Source: Fragum whitleyi
Lineage: Eukaryota; Mollusca; Bivalvia; Cardiida; Cardiidae
DNA length: 64,000 nucleotides
Reading direction: 5' to 3'
NCBI GenBank assembly: GCA_948146395.1
Contig: OX411552.1
Span: 9,133,686-9,197,685 of the forward strand
Of this stretch, positions 21,969 through 31,195 are shown one piece after another. Below the pieces are notes generated by a model. It was given only the letters and a program-made list of their open reading frames with translations, did no database searches and had not been told where the DNA came from. Position 1 is the first letter of the stretch; every line of letters begins with the position of its first letter. The translations under genes and the position numbers were made by a program.

Positions 21969-22787
21969 TTAATTTCGTTTTAAATCATGGTAATAGTTAC
22001 TGTACTCCGTAAATTCCCTTTGCACGTAATTGAATATGTCCTGCAAATTGTCCGTTATGTCACTTTCACTAACATTTTGGGTATAACCGATAGATGCACT
22101 ACGTTTAGTTGTTTTTACACCGTCTTTTATAGTGTCCGTTTTAATTAACGTAACGTTTATAGCTGTAACAACCACACTGTCTTCATTGGAACTTCTATAC
22201 TGCTCATCACCGTCATCGTCATGGCGATCGTCACCGTCATCGGCGTTTGTTTGATGGCTAGGTAAGTTTTCATCCGTGCTATGGTCACCCGAATTTACCA
22301 CACTTCCGGTTGATTTTGGGACCGGGTCGCCATTGTCTTTAACGTCGGTATCGTTTCCACACGGTTCGTCACCGCCCAAACTGATATTATCAATGTCACT
22401 ATCAACATATATATCAAAGATATTACTCTCATCGCCTATTAGATTCATCGGTGAAATTGATTCTATTTCATCATACAATTCAGGAGATGGCACGGTTGAA
22501 TCAAAGACAGTTTCATTGTCACTTATATCTTCTAGGTCCGGAATGACGTATCTATTAGACGTCTCCGTTATGACCTGAACTCTTGAAGCTCTTTCTTTTG
22601 CAGTCTGTCTCTCCAATTTGTGTATCCTACACAAATGCGTAATAACATAGCTACGCCTAATAAATCTTGCTCTACATGGCGTCTCAGGACACAAAAAATA
22701 CCTCGTATTAGTATGTCTTTCTTTGATGTGGCGTTTCAAACTTCTCTTGGAACGATAATCCCGTCGGCAAAAGTCGCAAACATACAT
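21969..22787 (-). CDS. Retrotransposon ORF3: C2H2 zinc-finger protein with acidic region
   Basis: 272 residues, lying between the end of pol and the 3' LTR, where an env gene would be. Two N-terminal zinc fingers are visible: CDFC...HIKERH (residues 4-25, C-x2-C-x12-H-x4-H) and CPETPC...HLCRIH (about 33-56). Then follow a basic stretch (KLERQTAKERASR), a long Asp/Glu/Ser/Asn-rich segment (about 80-205, including DDGDDRHDDDGDE), and a less acidic C-terminal part with VVVTAINVTLIKTDTI. No signal peptide or membrane segment, so it is not an envelope protein. A good acceptor, TATTCATATTCAG, lies about 30 bp before the ATG. The role is unknown; nucleic-acid binding in the nucleus is inferred from the fingers. 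The frame is fully open and the LTRs match, so it is probably a functional part of the element. Confidence 0.88.
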   Translation of the reverse strand: MYVCDFCRRDYRSKRSLKRHIKERHTNTRYFLCPETPCRARFIRRSYVITHLCRIHKLERQTAKERASRVQVITETSNRYVIPDLEDISDNETVFDSTVPSPELYDEIESISPMNLIGDESNIFDIYVDSDIDNISLGGDEPCGNDTDVKDNGDPVPKSTGSVVNSGDHSTDENLPSHQTNADDGDDRHDDDGDEQYRSSNEDSVVVTAINVTLIKTDTIKDGVKTTKRSASIGYTQNVSESDITDNLQDIFNYVQREFTEYSNYYHDLKRN

Positions 22788-23012
22788 CCTTGAAATGTGA
22801 ACGGTTTACACTGACCTTCTGAATATGAATACTATTGAACTGAATGAATGTTTTTATAATAGTTATGAGATGCACGGGAATTAAATGTGCACGAGAATTT
22901 CACTGGTAGCCGTTTAATTATATACAATCTGCACCGTCGGAGATTTAACCGTTGCACGGGAATTTTGTTTCAAATGTCTACTTAATCTACACTATGCAAA
23001 AAAAGAAACGTT
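22788..23012 (-). other. Spacer between pol and ORF3 with candidate splice acceptor
   Basis: 225 bp non-coding. In sense, TATTCATATTCAG ends at 22819, giving a possible 3' splice site about 30 bp before the ORF3 start. GTGCACGAGAATTT and GTTGCACGGGAATTTTG are near repeats within the spacer. Confidence 0.55.
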
Positions 23013-26000
23013 CTATTGAAACTCTTCTATATCTTTCATTTTTTGCAAAGCTTTTCGTGCTGCCACTCTCTTTGGAACTTGCTTTGTTTTGTTATCTACC
23101 TTTTCTGATTCTTGTTTTGTACTTTCCGTTTCAGAGATGGCTTTTCCGGGAGACACTTCTAACGGATACAGAAGGTTTAAAGGCCTCTGTATAATCCTTT
23201 TCGATGGTAACTCAACTTTTGCTGACCGAATAAATCCATCGGCACTTTTCACTAATTTCGATACTTTACCAAATCTCCAGCTTCCTCTCGGAGAATCATC
23301 CTTTATTATGACCACATCATCAACGTTTGGATCTGTATCGGCTGCTACTCTTCCGCATTTCAGTTTGGATTGTGTACGTTCTCTTAGACTGGTCAAGTAT
23401 TCATGACGCCAAATCTTCCAGAAAGTGTCCAGCAGCTTTTGACCCTTTTTCCACATCATGATCAACTTATCTTTACTACTTTGGTTAGGTACGTAGTCAG
23501 GATCATCTGATAATTCTATTTCTGGTATACCAATCCTTGGATTAATTGTAAGGAAATGTGCTGGTGTAAGAGGAATACTTGAATCTACATCATCCGATAA
23601 ATAGACCAGTGGGCGGGTATTAATGACCGATTCTATTTCTTTAAGTAGAGTTTGAAGCTGTATAATGGTCAGCAGTCTTCGCCCCACTGTTTTCTTAAGT
23701 GATCTCTTTACTAGTCCAACTAACCTTTCGTAGAACCCTCCCATCCACGGAGCGAGTTCTACGTTGAACTTCCATTTAATACCACAGTTTGAGACGTATG
23801 ATAATACGTCCTTATCTTTGACTATGTCTTTCCATAGATCCGTTAAAACGGAACTAGCCAATTGAAATTGTAAAGCGTTGTCGCTTATAATTTCGTGAGG
23901 TGTTCCTCTTTGTGAAAGGAATCTACGAAAGCACAGAAGAAACTCCAATGATGACATATCACAAACAAGCTCAAGGTGCACAGCACGCGTGACGAGACAT
24001 GTAAACAAGCAAACCCACACCTTCTTACCTCCATCCGGTGATTTCACATACAAAGGTCCGAGATAATCTAAACCAACTCTTGTAAAGGCACACGCTTCCG
24101 TTACTCTCGAACTAGGTAAAGGGCACATAGGTGGCATTTTGTAAGGGCCACCCTCGTACCGACGGCACACCGGACATCTTTTTATGACTGCTTTAACGGT
24201 GGCTCTTCCCTGAGGAATCCAAAAACGCAATCGCACTTTCGAAAGCGTTTGAGCGACTCCACTATGAAGTAATTCTTGGTGAGTCCTATTTATCACTAAA
24301 TCAGTAAATGCATCTCTCTTTGGTAAAAGAATTGGAAATCTTGCACCTTCACTGAGATCTGCATTTACCATGCGACCTTTGCACCGTAGGAGTCTAGAAG
24401 ATGGATCTTGAAATAGACCTAACTGTTGCCTGATGGATGTAGCTTTATCGCTTTCCATAGTATCAACAGTCTCTTTAAAGTGATTATTTTGAACACTTTT
24501 AAGCCATAAGAGTTCTGCTTCACAGAGTTCTTCCGAACAAACATACTGTGTTTGCAGTTTCTCACGTTTTAGTTTTTTGATAAAGCGAAGTACGAGAGCC
24601 GTTACACGAAGGAGTTTCGTCAATGACGAAAATCTTCCAATTTCAATCCCAAACGGATGTGACTGCACCGTTGACACTGGTTTATCATTTGTGGCCTCCA
24701 AAAGTGAGTGTGACAGACTTTGTTCATTACCCTTGGATTCCGACTCTTCCTCCGTTGCAACTTTATCATCAATGTCTTTTACATTACATGGATTTATGGG
24801 CCATTCTTGAAATGTCTTTGTTAACCATGTGGGTCCTTTCCACCACAGTTGACATTTCTGGAGAGTTCTGGTTGACATACCCTTCGTGGAAATATCTGCT
24901 GGGTTTTCATGACTGGGAACATAGAAAAATGAGATATTCTTATACTCGCGTATCTTAGCCACTCTGTTTTTAACAAAAGTGGTTAATTTGTTTGTTGAAT
25001 TAATCCAAGATAGAACACACTGAGAGTCTGTCCATAGAAAGGTATTGGAAATGTTCATCTTCAACTGCTTTTGAACAAATTCAATGCAGCATAAACCTAT
25101 CACAACAGCCATCAACTCCAATCTAGGGATTGATAACGGCTTTACAGGGGAAAGGCGTGACTTTGAAAATAGAAGGTTGGTTCTGGATCCTTCCTCTGAC
25201 ACTTCACGCAAATAGATTACTGCCGAATATGATTTTTCTGAAGCATCACAAAAACAACACAATTGATATATGGTATCGGCTCCATATGCATTGCATATGC
25301 ATCTAGGTACCGTTACCTCTCGAAGTTGATCTATGCTTGATGTGATTACTTTCCATTTGTCTTTCTTGTCGAGATCCAACTCTTCGTCCCAATCTTTCTT
25401 TTCTCTCCAAAGATCCTGAAGAAACACTTTTCCTGGAACTAATACAGGTGATACTAGTCCTAGAGGATCGAAAATTGATGCCAACGTCCTTAAGACTATG
25501 CGCTTTGTCAAGAAAAGAGACGAATTAGGGATTCTACAGTGATCGAATGATATGGTATCAGTCTTACAGTCCCAGCCATGTCCAAGAACTTTTATTTTGT
25601 CAACATCTGCTTTGTCTTCTGGTCGGAAAGATGAGGAAACACCTTTATCATTTGACACCCACTCTCTTAGGTTCATTGCTCCATCAGTAAACATACGTTT
25701 CGCATCTCTGTATAGCTCCTTCGCTTCAGTCGTCGTTGACGTACCTGTTATCAAATTATCAACATAGATATCACTTTTTATCTTTTCTGCAAAATCGCTC
25801 TGGTATGTGTCCAGATGATAGTTAATTGTAGCTGCTAGTAGAAAAGGACTGGAAATAACCCCGAAGGGAACCCTACAAAATCTGTATTCTTGGATATTCC
25901 TAGGATTAGTTACATCCTGATCGGTATTCTTTAACCACAAAAATCTGGTCACGTCACGCTGGTCTTTCCGTAACCCAATTTGTAGAAACGCCTTTTCTAT

Positions 26001-26141
26001 GTCTGCTACCAGTGCAATAGGATATGTGCGAAATCGCATCAACATTCCACTCAGATCATGTAGCAATACTGGCCCTCTGTAGAGACACTCATTCAAACTT
26101 TTATTCTCCTTCTTGGTTTTCGCTAAAAGCATCATAGACAA
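23013..26141 (-). CDS. pol: BEL/Pao pol: reverse transcriptase, RNase H, integrase, DUF5641
   Basis: 1042 codons open. RT: VADIEKAF with Asp 47, CRVPFGVISSPF near 89-100, and the YVDN form of the catalytic box at 126-129, typical of this group. RNase H: CDAS (Asp 299), RLEL (Glu 342), WTDS (Asp 372), NPAD (Asp 416). Integrase: zinc-binding HQELLH and CPVC (His 621, 626; Cys 656, 659), then catalytic Asp 692 (GLDYLG), Asp 754 (ISDNA) and Glu 805 (GFYERLV). A DUF5641-type C-terminus follows at about 897-995. The first ATG is not a real start: the frame is the continuation of the upstream gag-protease frame, from which it is offset by one base. It copies element RNA into DNA and inserts it. All catalytic residues appear intact, so apart from the frame offset it could be active. 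Confidence 0.96.
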   Translation of the reverse strand: MSMMLLAKTKKENKSLNECLYRGPVLLHDLSGMLMRFRTYPIALVADIEKAFLQIGLRKDQRDVTRFLWLKNTDQDVTNPRNIQEYRFCRVPFGVISSPFLLAATINYHLDTYQSDFAEKIKSDIYVDNLITGTSTTTEAKELYRDAKRMFTDGAMNLREWVSNDKGVSSSFRPEDKADVDKIKVLGHGWDCKTDTISFDHCRIPNSSLFLTKRIVLRTLASIFDPLGLVSPVLVPGKVFLQDLWREKKDWDEELDLDKKDKWKVITSSIDQLREVTVPRCICNAYGADTIYQLCCFCDASEKSYSAVIYLREVSEEGSRTNLLFSKSRLSPVKPLSIPRLELMAVVIGLCCIEFVQKQLKMNISNTFLWTDSQCVLSWINSTNKLTTFVKNRVAKIREYKNISFFYVPSHENPADISTKGMSTRTLQKCQLWWKGPTWLTKTFQEWPINPCNVKDIDDKVATEEESESKGNEQSLSHSLLEATNDKPVSTVQSHPFGIEIGRFSSLTKLLRVTALVLRFIKKLKREKLQTQYVCSEELCEAELLWLKSVQNNHFKETVDTMESDKATSIRQQLGLFQDPSSRLLRCKGRMVNADLSEGARFPILLPKRDAFTDLVINRTHQELLHSGVAQTLSKVRLRFWIPQGRATVKAVIKRCPVCRRYEGGPYKMPPMCPLPSSRVTEACAFTRVGLDYLGPLYVKSPDGGKKVWVCLFTCLVTRAVHLELVCDMSSLEFLLCFRRFLSQRGTPHEIISDNALQFQLASSVLTDLWKDIVKDKDVLSYVSNCGIKWKFNVELAPWMGGFYERLVGLVKRSLKKTVGRRLLTIIQLQTLLKEIESVINTRPLVYLSDDVDSSIPLTPAHFLTINPRIGIPEIELSDDPDYVPNQSSKDKLIMMWKKGQKLLDTFWKIWRHEYLTSLRERTQSKLKCGRVAADTDPNVDDVVIIKDDSPRGSWRFGKVSKLVKSADGFIRSAKVELPSKRIIQRPLNLLYPLEVSPGKAISETESTKQESEKVDNKTKQVPKRVAARKALQKMKDIEEFQ

Positions 26142-28611
26142 TTCTTAGTTTTGTGGTTGATTTCTGCGGTGTGATCACAGCGTGATGAGGAATGTAATGT
26201 AAAATCCCATCAATATCATTTGGCTCCACCTTTTCTATAACGCCTTTTTGTAGTTGGTCTTTTATGACGTCATCGTACTTTTGAAGCATGTCAGTTTTAA
26301 GCTTCATGCGGTTCACTGATGTCTTCAACCTACCATATGCAAGTTGTCTGTTTACAGGTATGTCTGGTTCCTCCTCTTTCCATGGCCAAGTAGCGTAATA
26401 TCTACCATTTTTGAATTGGATAGTATTACGAAATCTTTCTAAAGCTAATTCATCATCGGATTTTGCTTCTTGGTCAACTATTCCAATAGATTCTAGCTTC
26501 CAAAAATCTTCTATGTCAACCCTAGATGAAACACTAGAGTCAATAGGACACAGATCATCTGACGTTTGTAGACTAGATCCATAAGTCATCACCAACAAGT
26601 TAGGCTCAACTTTTCCTTTAACGGTGTCACCAACTCTGCCACTGAGTATCCATCCTAGTTTTGATGCTAATAGGTATAACCCGTTATGAATTTTTAACTT
26701 CTCTTCTAAAATAAAGTCAAGGTAATAATCGTTACCTATCAAAAGTTCAATTGGACACGTCTCGTGAGACCTAGGAACCACGTCTGCTAAAACAACGCTA
26801 TTCACAATATCTTTTACTGAATCTGATTCAAGTTCTGATATCGGCTTCCTTTGTAGTTCTCCAGAAATGAACGGTACCACATTAACCGTCATATTAAAAT
26901 ATGTCCCATTTTTCAATTTCACCCAAATGTTCGCATATCTTGTCTTGATTTGCTTAGTATCTCTACTTCCAAATGTAACAACGTTGATAGTCTGCTCACC
27001 TTCTTCAACTAGACCAAGTTTTCGAGCTAGTCTTTGGGTTATATAGCTTCTGTGCGATCCAGAATCGAAAAAGAGACGTACTTCTGAAACTCTGTTTGGA
27101 TCTGGACCTTTTATGCTAGTTAATGCAGTTTGCATCAAAACCATTTCATCCATCGACATAAGTCCGCCTTCTTCGGACTTTTCAGGATCACCAACCTTTT
27201 CATTTACAGCATTGGACATTGTTGTTTTTATTTGAAACTTTTGAGGGCAAAGGCTCCTATGATGGACGTTTGTTTCCCCACAATAAACACAAGACTTGTT
27301 TGATTTACAATCTTTGAAGTAGTGTCCTTCCTTTAAACACTTATAACAACTTCCTCTTATACGCTCTTTTCTATCGTTTATCGTTTTATAATGATTACAT
27401 TGATCTGACCAATGCTGGTCATCACAATACCGACATTTCTTCACGTATTTCTCTTTTGCTTTCTTCAAAGATTGTGGTTTTACATCAGTGTTTACAAGAG
27501 CTTGAGCTGAATCCTTTTCGGGGTTCCTCTGGTCATTTTTCTTTTGCAAACCTTTGTTTACACCAGGATCAACACTTCTTTTATTTCCATTTTCGGCTAC
27601 ACCTTTTGATGCTCTCTCCCTTGCTATAACGTATTTTCGTAGTTGTGCTTTTAGTTCTTGAACTGTCCATTTTAAGTCGACTTCCTTTTGAACTTCTAAC
27701 TGTATCAAAACTTCCTCCGGAAGTTTCGATTTAACAATCGACACAAAAATATCTTGATCTATTTTCTGTTTTAAGACCTCTAAACTTCGAAGGTGTCGCT
27801 CAATATTATCCAAAAGATATCTAAGACTGCTGATTTTGTTAGAAGCTGGTGGCATATTTATAAGTCTGTTATAATGTAGATCCACGATCTCTTGAACATT
27901 ACCGAATCTTTCCCTCAGAAGATCTATCGCAATTGGGTAGTTTTCATTTGTCAACGACAAACCAGCTATAGCACCTTTAGCTTCTCCAAAAAGCTTAGAC
28001 TTCAAATAATTGAATTTGTCAACATTGGATATTGACTTGTTATCATGGACGGCACTCCTAAAGGAATCCCAGAATTCAAGCCAGTGTGTTTTATCTCCAC
28101 TGAATGAAATCATTTCCATCTTTGGTAATTTCATCGTTGAACATTGTTCAGTTTGCTTCTTATGACTCAGCTCTTGTTGTTTCATCTGCATTGACAATAA
28201 TTGTTGCATGTTCTTTTGTAAATTTATAAGGGTTTTCGTATCTGATTCATCTTTCTCCTTTTCCTTCACATTTTCTTTCTCTTTCGTAACTATTAAGCCT
28301 TCCTTGAACTCTTTAAGCTCAAAATATTTGTCCATGGCTACTGAACACAATTCACAATCTTCATTGAGAATTTTATCTATTTCATTGCTTTCATCATCAG
28401 CTAACTCAGCAGCTAACTTTTCACCCTGACTCTCTATCTTTTCACTATATACTTTGATTCTTTCGAGACACTTAATTGCATTGACTATTTTGTCATCAAT
28501 TTCAATTTCAGAGTCATCGTCAACTAATAATTCTATTGCTCGTCGAATCTCTTTGTCGAGGATATTTCGATACCTCGTTCTTGCACCTTTAATGAATGCT
28601 ACCTTCGACAT
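26101..28611 (-). CDS. gag: BEL/Pao gag-protease and start of reverse transcriptase
   Basis: 836 codons. Residues 1-130 are charged, with coiled-coil character. A DUF1759-type gag core runs about 165-310 (SFSGDKTHWLEFWDSF, FNYLKSKL, LLRERFG). Three zinc knuckles follow: C393-C396-H400-C405, C422-C425-H430-C435 and C441-C444..C455. The aspartic protease has FFDSGS (Asp 516), and the N-terminal RT segment ends at KLRIVYDA near 825-832. The frame then meets a stop at 26101-26103 after ten out-of-frame residues, while the rest of RT continues in the + 1 frame (26141-23013). Start: first ATG after the primer-binding site, 130 bp from the LTR. Expected products are capsid, nucleocapsid and protease of cytoplasmic particles. 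Confidence 0.95.
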   Translation of the reverse strand: MSKVAFIKGARTRYRNILDKEIRRAIELLVDDDSEIEIDDKIVNAIKCLERIKVYSEKIESQGEKLAAELADDESNEIDKILNEDCELCSVAMDKYFELKEFKEGLIVTKEKENVKEKEKDESDTKTLINLQKNMQQLLSMQMKQQELSHKKQTEQCSTMKLPKMEMISFSGDKTHWLEFWDSFRSAVHDNKSISNVDKFNYLKSKLFGEAKGAIAGLSLTNENYPIAIDLLRERFGNVQEIVDLHYNRLINMPPASNKISSLRYLLDNIERHLRSLEVLKQKIDQDIFVSIVKSKLPEEVLIQLEVQKEVDLKWTVQELKAQLRKYVIARERASKGVAENGNKRSVDPGVNKGLQKKNDQRNPEKDSAQALVNTDVKPQSLKKAKEKYVKKCRYCDDQHWSDQCNHYKTINDRKERIRGSCYKCLKEGHYFKDCKSNKSCVYCGETNVHHRSLCPQKFQIKTTMSNAVNEKVGDPEKSEEGGLMSMDEMVLMQTALTSIKGPDPNRVSEVRLFFDSGSHRSYITQRLARKLGLVEEGEQTINVVTFGSRDTKQIKTRYANIWVKLKNGTYFNMTVNVVPFISGELQRKPISELESDSVKDIVNSVVLADVVPRSHETCPIELLIGNDYYLDFILEEKLKIHNGLYLLASKLGWILSGRVGDTVKGKVEPNLLVMTYGSSLQTSDDLCPIDSSVSSRVDIEDFWKLESIGIVDQEAKSDDELALERFRNTIQFKNGRYYATWPWKEEEPDIPVNRQLAYGRLKTSVNRMKLKTDMLQKYDDVIKDQLQKGVIEKVEPNDIDGILHYIPHHAVITPQKSTTKLRIVYDAFSENQEGE

Positions 28612-28741
28612 GCTTATAAGTTATGATACAAAAACACTAACCTTTTACGAATAGTATCCTTTCGCAGTCACCAATTCAATTCACAATCACAAAAGAGATC
28701 CGTTTTGAAGGTACCCGGATCCGGCTCGCGGGACCAATCAA
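28612..28741 (-). other. BEL/Pao leader with candidate splice donor
   Basis: Between the 5' LTR and the gag ATG. In sense, AAAAG|GTTAGTG places a good donor at 28642/28641, upstream of the gag start. With the acceptor at 22820 this could make a spliced RNA for ORF3. Confidence 0.5.
28717..28736 (-). promoter_or_regulatory. Primer-binding site of BEL/Pao element
   Basis: In sense, TGGTCCCGCGAGCCGGAT starts 5 nt after the LTR. TGG pairs with the CCA end of a tRNA, and the rest resembles the 3' end of tRNA-Tyr as I recall it, with about two differences. The tRNA identity is uncertain. Confidence 0.7.
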
Positions 28742-29239
28742 TGTGGCGGATTTCTTTATTCAACTTATGACAAAATAGAAGACTGTATATTTTTTATCTA
28801 ATTTATCCGTCACAATGAAGTTTTATATCACGAGATTAATTGAGTAACACAGTTAAACATTTTTTGTATTTTATTTAACCCACTACATATAATCCAACTT
28901 TAATGTGACATCCTGTTATCTCGTTCCGCTTTCAAGTGTTACTAACCTTTTTAATGAATCATTGGGTATTTATACGTAATTTGATCACCGGCTTGTCAAC
29001 GGCACTTCACCGTTGACAAAGAACCGGAAGTCAAATTACGTTAACTTCAATATAAACAATAGCCGTCTACTTGACGGTGTCTGCAGTTTTAATACATGTT
29101 TAATCAAACAATACGATAAATACATCAACATTAAACAGTGCAGGTCAATATCGGGATGATAAATAATGATCAAGCCAGATATATGAGCTGCACTACTTGT
29201 ATTTAATTTAGTATCAAAACAATCGCGATCTTCGCGACA
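28742..29239 (-). repeat. 5' LTR of BEL/Pao element
   Basis: 498 bp, same boundaries and sequence as the other LTR. In sense: U3 hairpin (complement of 28973-29041), TATAAATA (28967-28974), AATAAA (28870-28875). It drives transcription toward lower coordinates. Confidence 0.97.
28973..29041 (-). promoter_or_regulatory. U3 hairpin next to the LTR TATA box
   Basis: ACGTAATTTGATCACCGG pairs with CCGGAAGTCAAATTACGT, and within it GTCAACGG with CCGTTGAC. The stem ends directly against TATAAATA. An identical copy is in the other LTR (21668-21736). It may be a binding site or extruded structure; function not known. Confidence 0.65.
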
Positions 29240-29244
29240 CATTT
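29240..29244. repeat. Target-site duplication CATTT, right
   Basis: Matches 21432-21436 and closes the BEL/Pao insertion. Confidence 0.9.
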
Positions 29245-30022
29245 TACGTCACGTTGCATGCAGAAAATCAGAAGATTCGTCTACTCGCTACTTACGGTTC
29301 CAAACGTCTGGAGCCATAAACGACAATTTAAACATGGAATAAGAATAGAAAATGGGACAACGGAATGCACCTTGTTTCACCATAACATGCGTAAAAATAA
29401 ATTGTTGACACCAAGTCCGTTTCTTATCAAAAATTCTTAAAAGAGTTTTCACTTAAGGTTTGTTTTGCATCTAGTCATTATAAACACATTTAGGTAAAGG
29501 ACATTAAACAGAAAATGTTGCATTTTCTATATGTTTACCCTTTTATTTACAAAAAAAGACGATTACGCGTTTTCAATGTGGTCCAGTATATTATTTTCAA
29601 ATATTAATAAGAATGATTTGAAAAGAAAAAAAATACTCCATTTGAAGTGTGAGTAAATTCTAGATTGAGTTTGAAGAAAGTTTAATAATCTCTAGCCCAG
29701 ATGTATAAGAACCTCGCGTGCGTAAGTTTCAATCGATGATGGCCAGCATTCAACACAGGAATTATAAGTACAATGTACGGCGCTGTAGTTTTGAAAAGGG
29801 AGATAATTACTTATACATTATACAGCGATTTCGATTCTTGACGTTGTATAAGTTATCTCTCTTGCTTCAATACTTCAACATAAATGGCATGTTAAATGAT
29901 TGGACGTGATTTCAAGCCCTGATGCCAGATTTAAGATTCGCACGAAATAATTAGGTTTCGACTTTTTTACTTTTGAATAACTATTTTGCTTGGATCATTT
30001 GTCCCGTTTTTAACAAGACAAC
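29245..30022. other. Intergenic, nothing recognised
   Basis: No gene or shared repeat found. It would join 21431 in the allele without the retrotransposon. Confidence 0.45.
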
Positions 30023-30115
30023 GGTTGCGAAATATTTTAAAAATGATACCGTGTTGTGCACGTGTATTCACGTGCATAGCGGGGTACATTTTTTCAAACA
30101 TTTGCAATCGTTCAA
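30023..30115. mobile_element. Family B hairpin, diverged copy
   Basis: AAAATGATACCGTGTTGTGC and GTGCATAGCGGGGTACATTT form the core; outer arms are decayed (GGTTGCGAAATATTTT and CAAACATTTGCAATCGTT). Confidence 0.65.
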
Positions 30116-30145
30116 TTTATCTTGAACGAGGCCTTGATAACAGCC

Positions 30146-30275
30146 CTATGTTTAGGATCACGAAACGGTGCGAACAGTTTTTCAGTTATACCCCGTTTTG
30201 CACGTGCACTTGCGTGCAAAGCAAAGTATAATTGGCATACTATTTGCAAAGTTTTGTCATCCTGAACGCAGTGCA
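30146..30275. mobile_element. Family B hairpin
   Basis: ACGAAACGGTGCGAACAGTT, TATACCCCGTTTTGCACGTG and the right arm GTTTTGTCATCCTGAACGCA. About 30 bp from the previous copy. Confidence 0.85.
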
Positions 30276-30716
30276 GACTTGAGATTCTAGGGAAATGAAT
30301 AGGTTTCGACCAATTTATCAAATAAGTATTTTTACAAATATCACTTGTCCTGCATTGAACATGAAATGTTTGCGAAAAATAATGTAAATAATACCCTGCT
30401 ACTTACGTGTGCATTTTAAACGTTTGCGATCGTTTTATTCTCGAGCGGCGGTTGTTTTATATCAGTCAACATTCGTGACGTCAGTGTCGCTGATATCCCA
30501 GATAGATCACCAATATTTCTAGATAGATATGCCATTTTTTTATTTAAAGTAATTAAACGGGCTACAGAAAGAACCATGAAAAATCTGCATATTTAATGCA
30601 GGAATTGGTTGCAAATCTCTATTTTCTCGGGCGCTTATTTTAAATTTGATTACCAAAACGTTGCGATGACGTAAGAAATGAACAATGACGAAAGCTAGTA
30701 CATCTACAGTAAGTAA

Positions 30717-31195
30717 CATCGTGAAATTGACATTTTTTTAGATCAAAAACATTCTAAATTATGCCTCACTCAGCCCTCCATTCATTCGTTCTAAACACTC
30801 AATCAATTCATTCCAAAACGCTCCACAATCGCTAAAATGATAAGATCAACAACTTCAATCAAAATAAAAATCGATAGAAATGTCCTCGATTTCATTTACA
30901 TAATTGAATTTTGTAAGCGTATTACGCGTTCGTGAAGACGTAGAATTCTATTTATCGGACCTGTATGCATATGCCATTAAAGGGAGGTAATTAATATCGT
31001 TAATTTTGTTCATCTTGAACAAAATTAGCGGTATTTGATAACCTCCCCTTAATTTCACTCAAAATTCGCTCCACACACTCATTCAATTTCATTCGAAAAT
31101 TATTCCAAAATTATTACACGATATTCCTAAAGGAATGAAATGAATATAATTCCAAAATCGTCTATCGTGTCAATTTCACGATGTTCTTAACTGTA
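30717..31195 (+). mobile_element. Family A MITE, full length
   Basis: TA|CAGTAAGTAACATCGTGAAA to TTTCACGATGTTCTTAACTG|TA, with the intact centre AAAGGGAGGTAATTAATATC. A 38-bp local duplication (TCATTCGAAAATTATTCCAAA) near 31090-31160 makes it longer than other copies. Confidence 0.87.

Larger units (their letters stand above)
21437..29239 (-). mobile_element. Complete BEL/Pao LTR retrotransposon with extra zinc-finger ORF
   Basis: 7803 bp, coding on the - strand. Order in sense: LTR 28742-29239, primer-binding site, gag-protease with the start of RT (28611-26101), the rest of RT, RNase H and integrase (26141-23013), a C2H2 zinc-finger ORF (22787-21969), purine tract, LTR 21437-21934. LTRs begin TGT and end ACA and read as identical throughout, and CATTT duplications flank the element, so the insertion is recent. 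Domain set and order (DUF1759-type gag, CCHC knuckles, aspartic protease, Pao-type RT/RNase H, integrase, DUF5641) assign it to BEL/Pao. One frame offset interrupts pol. The zinc-finger ORF is not a standard component of the group. Confidence 0.97.

Noticed and set aside
22276..22578. ORF on the + strand opposite ORF3
   Set aside because: Antisense shadow of the acidic, Asp-rich ORF3; no independent evidence. The same applies to + strand ORFs opposite gag-pol.
26101..26141. Programmed +1 frameshift site in pol
   Set aside because: The shift falls inside a conserved RT motif rather than at a domain boundary, and the codons do not match known +1 signals; an indel is simpler.
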